Part shown: positions 42,351 to 50,918 of the stretch, piece by piece
Layout of the letters: every line of letters begins with the position of its first letter
Position numbering within the stretch: the first letter of the stretch is position 1
Assembly: GCA_903893795.1 (NCBI GenBank)
Contig: CAITNO010000066.1
Location: 1 to 64,000 of the forward strand
DNA: 64,000 bases
Direction: 5' to 3'
Source: Candidatus Hydrogenedentota bacterium
Lineage (GTDB): Bacteria; Hydrogenedentota; Hydrogenedentia; Hydrogenedentales; CAITNO01
Program-made: the position numbers and the translations under genes
The notes under the pieces: model-generated
The model's database searches: none
What the model saw: only the letters and a program-made list of their open reading frames with translations
What the model was told of the DNA's origin: nothing

Positions 42351-42663
42351 GAGATTATGGGGCGTCTTAATGGGTTCTGATATTAATGAGAAATACAAGC
42401 AAGGGGCTAATATTCGGCGGAGTGAAACCTTCAATAGTGCGTCAATTTCTGGCAAAAGATCTCTCCCAGATGTGCTGGAAAAAGGGTAAACAACCTGAGT
42501 TTTCTGCTTAAATTGTAGCACAGTTTTCGGGGGAAGTTGCTTGTTGGCATGGGGTTGTGTTAGGATGCCGCATGTAAGAAAGTGCCCGAGCGAAAAAGTG
42601 GGTTTTCGCCCACTTTTTTTATTGTTAGTCCGGTCTTCGGATCCGGAAAGTGGAGCGTTTTAT
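42351..42663. other. Leader region of the rimP operon
   Basis: This 313-base gap holds the rimP leader. It contains a weak promoter-like TTGCTT-N18-TAGGAT (42537-42566) and the terminator/antiterminator element at 42591-42625. The first 180 bases are AT-richer and otherwise featureless. A frame open from 42541 into rimP contains no Shine-Dalgarno before its ATG, so I treat it as untranslated leader. Confidence 0.5.
42591..42625 (+). terminator. Terminator/attenuator in the rimP leader
   Basis: A 10-bp stem AAAAAGTGGG/CCCACTTTTT (42593-42602 with 42609-42618) with a TTTTCG loop runs into a T7 tract ending at 42620. The CGAAAA segment at 42591-42596 can instead pair with the loop TTTTCG (42603-42608), giving a mutually exclusive hairpin. 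It lies 39 bases upstream of the rimP start and resembles rimP leader attenuators described in Proteobacteria. Confidence 0.7.
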
Positions 42664-43122
42664 TTGACGGTAGACGAGATTATACGCACTGCTTGGAAGG
42701 TGTGCGACCCTGAACTGAATGAGCAGGGTTACGAACTGGTCGAAGTGGAATACGGCCGGCAGAACGGCGTTATGATTTTGCGCATGTTTGTGGACAAGGC
42801 GTCCGGCGGCATCACGCTAGATGATTGCACGGCTGTGTCGCAGTTGCTCGGTCCGGTGCTTGACGCACGGGATTTTATAGACAGTGAGTACATGCTTGAG
42901 GTTTCTTCTCCGGGCTTTGATCGTCCGCTCAGGAAGCCCGAGCATTTTGTTCGTTTTGCCGGTGATCCGGTAAAAGTGACGACACACGCCACTGTGGGTG
43001 GCCGAAGCCGCTTTTCCGGTGTTCTTAAAGGATATGAGGAGGACTTGGTCCTTCTGGAAGTTGACGGCGAACCAGTTTCAATACACATAGAAAACTTGAA
43101 AAAAGCGAGACTGAACCGCTAG
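42664..43122 (+). CDS. rimP: Ribosome maturation factor RimP
   Basis: The 152-residue protein assists 30S subunit assembly. Visible hallmarks are YELVEVEYGRQNGVMILRMFVDKASGGITLDDCTAVSQLLGPVLD, typical of the RimP N-domain, and SEYMLEVSSPGFDRPLRKPEHFVRFAGDPVKV, the linker to the Sm-like C-domain. It begins with TTG at 42664, preceded by GGAG at nine bases; the preceding 41 codons of the open frame overlap the terminator element and are not protein-like. It heads the nusA-infB cluster. Confidence 0.93.
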   Translation: MTVDEIIRTAWKVCDPELNEQGYELVEVEYGRQNGVMILRMFVDKASGGITLDDCTAVSQLLGPVLDARDFIDSEYMLEVSSPGFDRPLRKPEHFVRFAGDPVKVTTHATVGGRSRFSGVLKGYEEDLVLLEVDGEPVSIHIENLKKARLNR

Positions 43123-43146
43123 CAAGTTAAAGCGGAGGATACAGCC

Positions 43147-44259
43147 TTGGCCGATGATCTTAAATTAGCCCTGGAGCAGATAGAGAAGCTCAAGAGTGTT
43201 GACCGCGAGACGCTTCTCGAGGCCATCCGCGGCGCCATTGAAACGGCGGCGCGCAAAAGTATCACGCGATCATCCAATATTGCCGTGGAGGTGGACCCGC
43301 ATTCGCTGGCGTTCAACGTCTATGAAATCAGGATGGTTACGGAGCACGTCAAAGACCCAACGGCCGAGATATCCCTTGAGGATGCGCTCTTGCTGAACGC
43401 CGATGTGGTCGTGGGCAACCGGCTAAAACTGCCTGCGGAACCGAGGGATTTTGGACGTATTGCCGCGCAGACCGCGCGCCAGGTCATTATTCAAAAGCTG
43501 AAAGATGCGGAACGTGACCGGATTTACGGTGAATTCAAGGAGCGCGAAGGCGACTTGGTGACCGGCACGGTCAAGCGGATTATGAGCAACAGCATTATTG
43601 TGAGCATCGGCCAGGTGGATGCCATCGTAATGCCCAGCGAGCAGTCGCCGCGCGAAAAGTACAAGGTGGGCGACCGCATACGCGCACAGGTCATCAAGGT
43701 TGAGAAACTTCCCAAGGGCACCTCGGTGAAGTTGTCCCGCACCTCGGTGGATTTGGTGCGCAGCCTCTTCGAGATGGAAGTTCCCGAGATTTACGAGGGC
43801 ATCGTGGTCATCAAGGCCATTGCCCGTGAGGCGGGGAACCGGACCAAGGTAGCGGTCATGTCCAAGGACGCAAATGTTGACCCGGTTGGCGCCTGCGTCG
43901 GTCTGAAAGGCTCCCGTGTCCGTGCCGTGGTAGAGGAACTCTCCGGCGAAAAGATCGATATTGTCCGTTGGAGTGAGGATCCGGTTCAGCTCGCCATCAA
44001 CGCGTTGAATCCGGCGGACATACTCCGAATACATCTGAATCCCGACACGAAGTCCATCCAGGTTATTGTGCCCCAGGACCAGTTGTCCCTCGCGATCGGC
44101 AAGCGCGGCCAAAATGCGCGCCTTGCCTCGCGGTTGCTGGGCTGGAACATAGACATACGTGGTGACAAGGACAGTGAAACACCGGAAGAAACGGGTGAAG
44201 AGCCCGTCTCCGAGGAGGAATCCGACGGCAGTGTGACCGAAATTCAAGAAGAGTCCTGA
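43147..44259 (+). CDS. nusA: Transcription termination/antitermination protein NusA
   Basis: The 370-residue protein has the N-terminal RNA-polymerase-binding domain, an S1 domain (about 130-200; GDLVTGTVKRIMSNSIIVSIG) and two KH domains. The KH domains are seen in VDPVGACVGLKGSRVRAVVEEL and QDQLSLAIGKRGQNARLASRL. It lacks the C-terminal acidic repeats present in E. coli NusA (495 residues) and ends in an acidic tail (EEPVSEEESDGS). That short form is normal outside Proteobacteria. TTG 43147 is the start, with GGAGG eight bases upstream. Confidence 0.95.
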   Translation: MADDLKLALEQIEKLKSVDRETLLEAIRGAIETAARKSITRSSNIAVEVDPHSLAFNVYEIRMVTEHVKDPTAEISLEDALLLNADVVVGNRLKLPAEPRDFGRIAAQTARQVIIQKLKDAERDRIYGEFKEREGDLVTGTVKRIMSNSIIVSIGQVDAIVMPSEQSPREKYKVGDRIRAQVIKVEKLPKGTSVKLSRTSVDLVRSLFEMEVPEIYEGIVVIKAIAREAGNRTKVAVMSKDANVDPVGACVGLKGSRVRAVVEELSGEKIDIVRWSEDPVQLAINALNPADILRIHLNPDTKSIQVIVPQDQLSLAIGKRGQNARLASRLLGWNIDIRGDKDSETPEETGEEPVSEEESDGSVTEIQEES

Positions 44260-44350
44260 TCCATCTGTGCTACACGGTTGCGCCGCGCTATTGCGCCGCG
44301 CGGCTCCTGATGAATAGGCCGTCCATGTTATGTCTGGAGGTGGCGACTAG

Positions 44351-47323
44351 ATGCCGACAATTGACAAACTGTCGCAGAAGCTGGATTTGTCCGCTGACGA
44401 AGCGGTTGAGATCCTGCGCAAACTGCATTATGAAATCGCGGGCGTCGATACAGAAATCGACGACCATCAGGTTGATACCCTGATTGAAATTGACGAAGAC
44501 CGCGGGGCCTTCGACCGCCTTCTTGCCGCCGTGGAGAAGGAAGAAGCTAACAAGGCGAAGAAAGCCAAGGCCGCCGCCAAGAAAAACGCGGCTGAAGCCA
44601 AGAAGAAGGTTGTTCTGCCTGTCGAGGAGATCGTTCCGGTCGAAATAATCGTCGAACCGGAACCGGTCGTCGAAATTGTACCCGAGCCGGTTCCTGAAAT
44701 AGTCGAACCGGAAGTCGTTGTCGAGCAGGAAGAGCCCGAGGTCGGGGTCATCGTGCCTGAGATCGTTCCGGACCCCCCCGTGGTTGCTGTGGTCGTCGAA
44801 GCGGTTGTTGTTGAAGAGGTCACGCCGGTGGAAACCCATGAGGTTCCTGTCGTCGAAGGTCCTCCGAAACCGAAACCGCGCGCCGAGATCATGAAAGATG
44901 AGCCGGTGGTGGTTTCCGAAGCGCATTCGGAGCCTGGTTCGCACGGATTGGGCGACGGCGAGACTGCGGACGGCATCGGGCCGCATGGCGCAGCGGTTGG
45001 GGGCGAGACTCCGGAGGCCGAATTTGACGACGGTCCGCATGAGAATGAAGGTGCCCTTGCCGCCGCTGAACGGCAGCATGAAGAAATAGAACGCCGCAAG
45101 GCCGCACGGAAGAAAGAGGGACACCGGGAGGAGAAGAAAGACGAACGACCGCCGGTGGCCGTGCCCGACCCTGATGTCGTGGCCCGGGTCATCGCCATGG
45201 ACCAAAAGCGCAAGGCGCAGCGTGCAGCCCAGCAGGCGCCGCAGCCACAGCGTAGCACCTCCTCGGCACCCGGCGGAGCACCCAGCGCCCCCGGTGGTTC
45301 CAAATACAAGACTACCACGACTATCAGCTTCACGGCCGGCGACGAGCGCGGCGAGCGCAGCGGGCCGCGGGGCGAGAAGCGCGGCGCAGGCAAGACAGCC
45401 AAGCAGAAGCAGAAAAAGGCAGAGCGTCTTCGTCTTGTTGAGGATAACATCCGCCGCGAGGCAGCAGCCGCAGTGAAGGAATACCAGTCCGGTGCTTCTG
45501 CTGGTGGCGTGAAGAAACGCCGCCGCAAACGCCGTGACGAGGACGGCGGCGGCGAGCATGAAAGCATGTCCGCCGGCACGATTCAGGTGGAGGAAAACAT
45601 CACGGTCGAGCGTTTGGCCACCATGATGGACATCTCGGTGAGCGAGATTATCCTTGAACTGATGGAATTGAACATCCTTGCGACCAAGAACCAGACCCTT
45701 GATCTGGATTTGGTGCGGCAACTGGCGGACAGCCGCGGGTTCGACGTGGAGATATCCATCCCCGAAGAAGAGCAGATCTTTACCGAGGAACCGGACAGGC
45801 CAGAAGACCTCATGCGGCGCAATCCCGTGGTGACTGTCATGGGCCATGTGGACCACGGCAAGACCACGCTGCTGGACAAAGTCCGGACAGCGAACGTGGC
45901 CGCCGGCGAGGCGGGCGGGATCACGCAGCATATCGCAGCCTACCAGGTGGAACTGCCCTCAGGCGGTGTTACCTTCTTGGATACGCCGGGCCACGAGGCG
46001 TTCACCCAGATGCGCGCCCGCGGCGCCCACATCACCGACGTCGTGGTGTTGGTGGTTGCGGCGAACGACGGCGTCAAGCCGCAGACCATTGAAGCCATCG
46101 ACCACGCGAAAGCGGCTGAAGTGCCCATTGTGGTCGCGATTAACAAGTGCGACCTTGGCAATGCCCAGCCGGACCGGGTCCGTCAGGAACTGACCCAGTA
46201 CGGCCTGCTCGATGAGCAGTGGGGTGGCAAGACGGTCATGAAGGACATTTCCGCCAAGATGGGTATTGGCGTGGATGACCTGATGGAACTGCTCGCTATA
46301 CAGTCCGAAATGCTTGACCTCAAGGCCAATCCGACCAAGCGCGCCAAAGGCGCCATTATCGAATCAGAAATCACCATAGGCCAGGGTCCCGTGGCTTGGG
46401 TTCTCGTCCAGAACGGCACCCTGCGCGTCGGCGATGCGTTCCTTGCAGGAACGACCTATGGGCGTGTGCGCAGCATGACCAATTCGAAGGGTGACGAGAT
46501 CCAGTCTGCTGGCCCCTCCACGCCTGTCGTTGTTACCGGATTCAATTCGCCGCCCGATGCGGGTGACGTGTTTATTGTCACGCAGGAAGAGCGTCTTGCG
46601 CGCAGTATCGCCGAGAAGCGCGGTGCGGCCCAGCGCCTGAAGAAGGGCCCTGCGGTGAAACACATGACGCTGGAGGATTTCCATGCGCGTGTGGCCGGGT
46701 CGGAACAGAAGACCCTTCAGGTTATCGTCAAGGGCGACGTGCAGGGGTCCGTGGACGTGCTGCTCACGAGTCTTGCGAAGCTTGGCAACGAAGAAGTCAA
46801 AGTCATGGTTGTGCACTCCGGCGTGGGTGCGGTAAACGAGTCCGACGTGCTCCTTGCGAGCGCCAGCGACGCGGTGGTGATCGGCTTCCATGTGATAGCC
46901 AACGCTAAAGTGAAGAAGCTGGCCGAGCAGGAGGGTGTGGACATTCGGTCCTACCGGATCATTTACGAAATGCTGGAAGAGATCCGCAGTGCCCTCGAGG
47001 GTCTGCTGACCCCGGACAAGAAAGAGGTGGTCACGGGCCACGTCGAGGTGCGCCGAATATTCCACTCGTCCGCGTTGGGCAACATCGCAGGCTGCTACGT
47101 GCAGGATGGCGAGGTGACCCGAGGCGTGAGCGCCAGGCTGATTCGCGACGGAGTCATAATTTACCAGGGCCGGATTGACTCACTCAGGCGGGAAAAAGAC
47201 GATGCACGGTCGGTGTTGACCGGCTTTGAGTGCGGTCTCAAACTGGAACGGTACGATGACATTCAGGTTGGCGACATCGTGGAAGTCTTCAAGATTGAGC
47301 AGGTTGCCAAGGTGCTTGTCTAG
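44351..47323 (+). CDS. infB: Translation initiation factor IF-2
   Basis: The 990-residue protein has a short IF2-N domain at the start ([25 protein letters not shown]). A long Val/Pro/Glu-rich region (about 95-165) and a Lys/Arg/Ala-rich region (225-400) follow. A second IF2-N-like domain ([30 protein letters not shown]) precedes the GTPase core. The G1 GHVDHGKTT is at about residue 498; G2 [12 protein letters not shown]3 DTPGHEAF and G4 NKCDL are visible. Domains II-IV end with the [19 protein letters not shown] fold. It places initiator tRNA on the ribosome. A large antisense frame over residues 1-500 is an artefact of the repetitive composition. ATG 44351 follows GGAGGTGG. Confidence 0.97.
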   Translation: MPTIDKLSQKLDLSADEAVEILRKLHYEIAGVDTEIDDHQVDTLIEIDEDRGAFDRLLAAVEKEEANKAKKAKAAAKKNAAEAKKKVVLPVEEIVPVEIIVEPEPVVEIVPEPVPEIVEPEVVVEQEEPEVGVIVPEIVPDPPVVAVVVEAVVVEEVTPVETHEVPVVEGPPKPKPRAEIMKDEPVVVSEAHSEPGSHGLGDGETADGIGPHGAAVGGETPEAEFDDGPHENEGALAAAERQHEEIERRKAARKKEGHREEKKDERPPVAVPDPDVVARVIAMDQKRKAQRAAQQAPQPQRSTSSAPGGAPSAPGGSKYKTTTTISFTAGDERGERSGPRGEKRGAGKTAKQKQKKAERLRLVEDNIRREAAAAVKEYQSGASAGGVKKRRRKRRDEDGGGEHESMSAGTIQVEENITVERLATMMDISVSEIILELMELNILATKNQTLDLDLVRQLADSRGFDVEISIPEEEQIFTEEPDRPEDLMRRNPVVTVMGHVDHGKTTLLDKVRTANVAAGEAGGITQHIAAYQVELPSGGVTFLDTPGHEAFTQMRARGAHITDVVVLVVAANDGVKPQTIEAIDHAKAAEVPIVVAINKCDLGNAQPDRVRQELTQYGLLDEQWGGKTVMKDISAKMGIGVDDLMELLAIQSEMLDLKANPTKRAKGAIIESEITIGQGPVAWVLVQNGTLRVGDAFLAGTTYGRVRSMTNSKGDEIQSAGPSTPVVVTGFNSPPDAGDVFIVTQEERLARSIAEKRGAAQRLKKGPAVKHMTLEDFHARVAGSEQKTLQVIVKGDVQGSVDVLLTSLAKLGNEEVKVMVVHSGVGAVNESDVLLASASDAVVIGFHVIANAKVKKLAEQEGVDIRSYRIIYEMLEEIRSALEGLLTPDKKEVVTGHVEVRRIFHSSALGNIAGCYVQDGEVTRGVSARLIRDGVIIYQGRIDSLRREKDDARSVLTGFECGLKLERYDDIQVGDIVEVFKIEQVAKVLV

Positions 47324-47337
47324 GCGAGGATTCAGCC

Positions 47338-47619
47338 TTGACCATTGGTGTGCTTTATCTGGATTTTCTGGTGCCGGACGCGCGTTCCCTTAAAGATAAG
47401 CGCCGTGTCATCAAGGGCCTCAAGGACAGGATGCGCGCCAGGTTTAACTGTTCCGTGGCCGAGATAGAATACCAGGATGTGTGGACCCGGTGCCGCCTTG
47501 CCGCCTGCGTCTTGAGCGGCGACAGTCAGCATGCCAACACCCAACTTAACGAAATCGCCAGTTTCGCCGAACGGCAGTTTGGTGCCGAACTGGCAGACTA
47601 TCGGATAGAAATGCTATGA
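47338..47619 (+). CDS. ylxP: DUF503/YlxP family protein
   Basis: The 93-residue protein matches the YlxP family, almost always found between infB and rbfA. Motifs: LYLDFLVPDARSLKDKRRVIKGLKDRMRARFNCSVAEIEYQDVWTRCRLAACVLSG. Its role, probably in ribosome assembly with RbfA, is not settled. It starts with TTG at 47338, preceded by GAGGA, and overlaps the next gene by ATGA. YlxR and YlxQ, often found between nusA and infB in Gram-positives, are missing here. Confidence 0.92.
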   Translation: MTIGVLYLDFLVPDARSLKDKRRVIKGLKDRMRARFNCSVAEIEYQDVWTRCRLAACVLSGDSQHANTQLNEIASFAERQFGAELADYRIEML

Positions 47620-48983
47620 GCCCGAAAGGCCGTTCCAATCGCGTCGGCGAGCTGCTTCGCGAAGAAATTGCCAAGCTGATCAGCAAAGGTCTCAAGGACC
47701 CGCGCATCGGTTTTGTGTCCGTCATGGAAGTGCGCATGTCGACCGACCTGCACTACGCGAACGTGTATGTGAGTCTTTTCGGCAGCGAGTCGGAGCGCAA
47801 GGGATCGCTGGTGGGCCTGCAAAATTCGGCCGGGTGGATACGCAGGGAAGTGGGAAAGTTTCTGCGCATGCGATACACCCCCGAAATCCGGTTCTTCCCG
47901 GACGAGACGCTTGACAAGGTGTACCATCTTGAAGAGGTGCTCGAGGAAATCCACACCGAACAGCGCCAGTCGCCCATGCTTGCTTTGACTCTGGCGCAGG
48001 TGCTGGAGGAGATAGCCTCTTCCGAATCGTTGTTTCTGACTACCCATGTGAACCCCGATGGAGATGCCATCGGCAGCCTGCTGGGGATGTGGCACCTGGT
48101 TCGGGCGTTGGGAAAGACCAACAGCGCCATGGCGGTGGAGGGCACGGTTCCGAAAGTGTACTCATCGTTGCCGGGGGCGAAGCGCATCCTGAACGAGGAC
48201 GCCGACGCGCCATCCTTCGATACGCTGGTGATTCTTGACTGTTCGAGTTTTGACCGTATTGGTGCAATTGGCGACTGGATCGAACCGGCCACGAAAGTTA
48301 TCGTAATCGATCATCACAGTGACCCCGGCGCACCCGGAACGATGGGCCATATTGATCGCACGCAGGCGGCCACGGGCGAACTGCTCATGGACCTGTATGA
48401 TGCGGCAGGCGTGGAGATTACGGCCGATGCCGCGCAGTGCCTCTACGTGGCACAGATTACCGACACGGGCGGTTACCGCTTTTCAAACACCACGGCCAAG
48501 TCCCATGAAAAGGCCGCGCGGTTGGTGGCAACAGGGATTGACGTCGGCGAAGTGTGTAACCGGGTGTTCAACATGCAGCCCCGCACCAAACTCGCACTCA
48601 TGGGGCGGGTGATTGCCCACGCGAACTTTCATGACAAGGGTGCGTGGGCCGATTCTTACCTGTCACCGGAAGACTTTGAGGAGTCTCAGGCCGTGGGGGA
48701 GAGCACGGAAGGCCTCGTCAACTTGCTCAAACATGTTGAGGGCGTGAAGGTTGCCGCGCTCTTTACTGCCTGTGAACCAGACAAATGCAAAGTAAGCCTG
48801 CGTTCTGAGGGCAGCTTCGACTGCGCGGCTTTTCTGCGGCCCTATGGGGGCGGGGGACACGTTCCGGCTGCCGGCGCGACCTTTGAACTGCCTTTGGATA
48901 CGGCGCGGGAAACGATTCTTGCCGCGCTCGACAAACAGCTTTCGACGCCCCCGGCGGACAATGACAGCGGAGTGGGTTCATGA
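47616..48983 (+). CDS. Fusion of ribosome-binding factor A and DHH/DHHA1 oligoribonuclease (RbfA-NrnA)
   Basis: A single 455-residue protein joins two normally separate proteins. Residues 1-118 are RbfA: RVGELLREEIAKLISKGLKDPRIGFVSVMEVRMSTDLHYANVYVS, then GWIRREVGKFLRMRYTPEIRFFPDETLD, its usual end. From about residue 122 a complete NrnA-type DHH phosphoesterase begins. It has motif I NPDGD (146-150), Asp in LDCS (208), DHHS (232-235), TDTGGYRFSN (282-291) and the DHHA1 glycine loop GGGGH (411-415). No stop or internal ribosome binding site separates them. NrnA degrades nanoRNAs and dephosphorylates pAp; RbfA matures 16S rRNA. In many bacteria rbfA and nrnA are adjacent genes, so fusion is plausible. 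It overlaps ylxP and truB by ATGA. Confidence 0.9.
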   Translation: MSPKGRSNRVGELLREEIAKLISKGLKDPRIGFVSVMEVRMSTDLHYANVYVSLFGSESERKGSLVGLQNSAGWIRREVGKFLRMRYTPEIRFFPDETLDKVYHLEEVLEEIHTEQRQSPMLALTLAQVLEEIASSESLFLTTHVNPDGDAIGSLLGMWHLVRALGKTNSAMAVEGTVPKVYSSLPGAKRILNEDADAPSFDTLVILDCSSFDRIGAIGDWIEPATKVIVIDHHSDPGAPGTMGHIDRTQAATGELLMDLYDAAGVEITADAAQCLYVAQITDTGGYRFSNTTAKSHEKAARLVATGIDVGEVCNRVFNMQPRTKLALMGRVIAHANFHDKGAWADSYLSPEDFEESQAVGESTEGLVNLLKHVEGVKVAALFTACEPDKCKVSLRSEGSFDCAAFLRPYGGGGHVPAAGATFELPLDTARETILAALDKQLSTPPADNDSGVGS

Positions 48984-49882
48984 AAAACGGGTTGCTATTG
49001 GTGGACAAGCCGGCGGGCATTACCTCCCACGATGTGGTGGACCGCATTCGCCGGGCCATTGGCCAGCGCCGCATCGGTCATACGGGAACCCTTGACCCCG
49101 GTGCAACGGGCCTGCTGGTGATGTGTTTGGGCCAGGCAACGCGTCTTTCCGAATACCTCACGGATCTCGACAAGGTTTATGAAGGGATCATGCGCCTTGG
49201 CCTTGAGACCTCCTCTTATGACCTTGATGGGGAAGTCGTGGCAGAACGCCCCGTTCCTCCGCTTGAGATATCCGATATTCAGGCGGTGTGCAACGGCTTC
49301 ATCGGTGACATTCAACAGGTGCCGCCCATGATGAGCGCCGTGAAGATAGGCGGAAAGCGCCTGTACAAGATTGCCCGCCAGGGCGAGGTGGTGGAGCGGC
49401 CGCCACGTCCGGTGAAAGTATTCTCCTTCGATGTTCTTTCCTGGAGCACCCCGGACGCAGGCATACGGGTTCGATGCGGAAGTGGGACCTATGTGCGAAG
49501 CCTCTGCCACGAAAGTGGACAGTTGCTTGGTTGCGGTGCCGCGCTGGCCGCCCTGCGGCGGACCGCCGTGGGGCGTTATACGGTGGGCGATGCGCTGCCG
49601 GTGGATGAGCTTAACAATCTGGAAATTGTGTCTTCAAGGATCATTCCCATGGATGACGCCCTCGACCTGCCCGAAGTGCGGGTGGACCGCGCCCGGGAAG
49701 TGATCGTTACCACCGGCGGCGCCGTTGCGGTGGACAACCGGGAAGATGGAACAGAACCCGTCACCGAAGGTTTGGTGCAGATTAAGAACGCAGCGGGAAA
49801 ACTCATCGCCCTGGGCACGGCGATGCCGTCGGCAATGGGTGTGCGCGTACAGCCCAAACGCGTTTTCGTGGAACAGGACTGA
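48980..49882 (+). CDS. truB: tRNA pseudouridine(55) synthase TruB
   Basis: The 300-residue enzyme makes pseudouridine 55 in the T loop of tRNAs. The start is the family standard NGLLLVDKPAGITSHDVV, with catalytic Asp D39 in GHTGTLDPGATGLL. Other blocks are KVYEGIMRLGLETSSYDLDGEV, QVPPMMSAVKIGGKRLYKIARQG and CGSGTYVRSLCHESG. The C-terminus carries a small PUA-like domain. It follows the RbfA-NrnA fusion by ATGA and precedes ribF by 47 bases. Confidence 0.95.
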   Translation: MKNGLLLVDKPAGITSHDVVDRIRRAIGQRRIGHTGTLDPGATGLLVMCLGQATRLSEYLTDLDKVYEGIMRLGLETSSYDLDGEVVAERPVPPLEISDIQAVCNGFIGDIQQVPPMMSAVKIGGKRLYKIARQGEVVERPPRPVKVFSFDVLSWSTPDAGIRVRCGSGTYVRSLCHESGQLLGCGAALAALRRTAVGRYTVGDALPVDELNNLEIVSSRIIPMDDALDLPEVRVDRAREVIVTTGGAVAVDNREDGTEPVTEGLVQIKNAAGKLIALGTAMPSAMGVRVQPKRVFVEQD

Positions 49883-49929
49883 GCGATTCCGAGACAAAGG
49901 CCGGGGCTGGTCGCCAAGGAAATCTCTCC

Positions 49930-50862
49930 GTGCAAATCATAGAAAATGTGCTGGAGTATGGGCCGGACGCGGGCCGGGTCGTACTGACCATTGGCAGCTT
50001 CGACGGCGTTCACCTCGGACACCGTGCCCTGCTAGACCGTCTTGTGAACGAGGCCCGGCAATCCGGGCTGTCCGCAGCAGTCATGACCTTGCGCCCCCAT
50101 CCCCGCGAGTTCTTCAATCCCGGGAATGCCCCCAACATCCTCACCAGTGACCGGCAAAAGGCCCGCTTATTGGCAGAAAGTGGCGTTGACAAGCTCTTCT
50201 TCCTCCCCTTCGATGCCGCTGTTGCGGGACTGGACCGGGCTGCCTTTGTGAAAGATATTGTGGTGGGGCGATGCGGGACAAAGAAGCTCGTGGTTGGCCA
50301 TGATTTTCGTTTCGGAAAGGGCGCGCAGGGGAATTATGAGTATTTGGCCGAGGCTGCTCCGGCGTTGGGCATGGAAGTTTGCCAGATAGACCCGCTCTTT
50401 GCAGGCGGACAGTGCGTGAGCAGCACGATCATTCGCGAACGTATTCTGCAGGGCGAAATGGAGTCTGTGGAGGGCTTGCTGGGACGGCGCTACGCCGTGG
50501 AGGGTGAGGTGGTGCGCGGAAGGGGGATCGGCAACCAGCTCGGATTCCCCACCGCCAATGTGGCCCCCCACAATTCCGCCATCCCGGCCCACGGCGTGTA
50601 TGCGGCCGAAGCGGTGGTGGACGGCAAACGCTGGATGGCCGCCGTCAATCTCGGTATTGCGCCCACGATTCGGCAGGAGCATGTCACCATAGAGGCCCAT
50701 CTGCTTGATTTTGATGAGGACCTGGTTGGGAAAGTCATAGAAATCATCTTCCACAAGCGCATGCGTCCAGAAAGAAAGTTTCCCAACCTGGATGCGCTCA
50801 TCGCCGCCATTGCCGACGATGTTCTCGTGGTACGGAACTATTTCGCTTCCATTGCGAAATAG
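49930..50862 (+). CDS. ribF: Bifunctional riboflavin kinase/FMN adenylyltransferase
   Basis: The 310-residue protein makes FMN and FAD. The N-terminal FAD synthetase domain has the nucleotidyltransferase motif GSFDGVHLGHRALL and HDFRFGKGAQGN, with STIIRERI near the domain end. The C-terminal riboflavin kinase domain begins YAVEGEVVRGRGIGNQLGFPTANV and includes GVYAAEAVVDGKRWMAAVNLGIAPTI and VEIEAHLLDF-like EAHLLDFDEDLVGK. It starts with GTG at 49930, with AAGGAAA upstream. It ends the rimP operon; the next gene is on the opposite strand. No FMN riboswitch was seen before it. Confidence 0.94.
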   Translation: MQIIENVLEYGPDAGRVVLTIGSFDGVHLGHRALLDRLVNEARQSGLSAAVMTLRPHPREFFNPGNAPNILTSDRQKARLLAESGVDKLFFLPFDAAVAGLDRAAFVKDIVVGRCGTKKLVVGHDFRFGKGAQGNYEYLAEAAPALGMEVCQIDPLFAGGQCVSSTIIRERILQGEMESVEGLLGRRYAVEGEVVRGRGIGNQLGFPTANVAPHNSAIPAHGVYAAEAVVDGKRWMAAVNLGIAPTIRQEHVTIEAHLLDFDEDLVGKVIEIIFHKRMRPERKFPNLDALIAAIADDVLVVRNYFASIAK

Positions 50863-50918
50863 CAATCCCACCTGGGTGCAATTCATCAGTCGGTCGAGCG
50901 GACTGGCACAAGCAGTTC

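Noticed and set aside
44288..45931. 547-residue minus-strand frame and the 370-residue frame overlapping infB
   Set aside because: They mirror the repetitive Val/Pro/Glu and Lys/Ala coding of infB, have no ribosome site or recognisable motif, and infB is certain.
49883..49929. FMN riboswitch before ribF
   Set aside because: The 47-base gap is too short and has none of the conserved segments.
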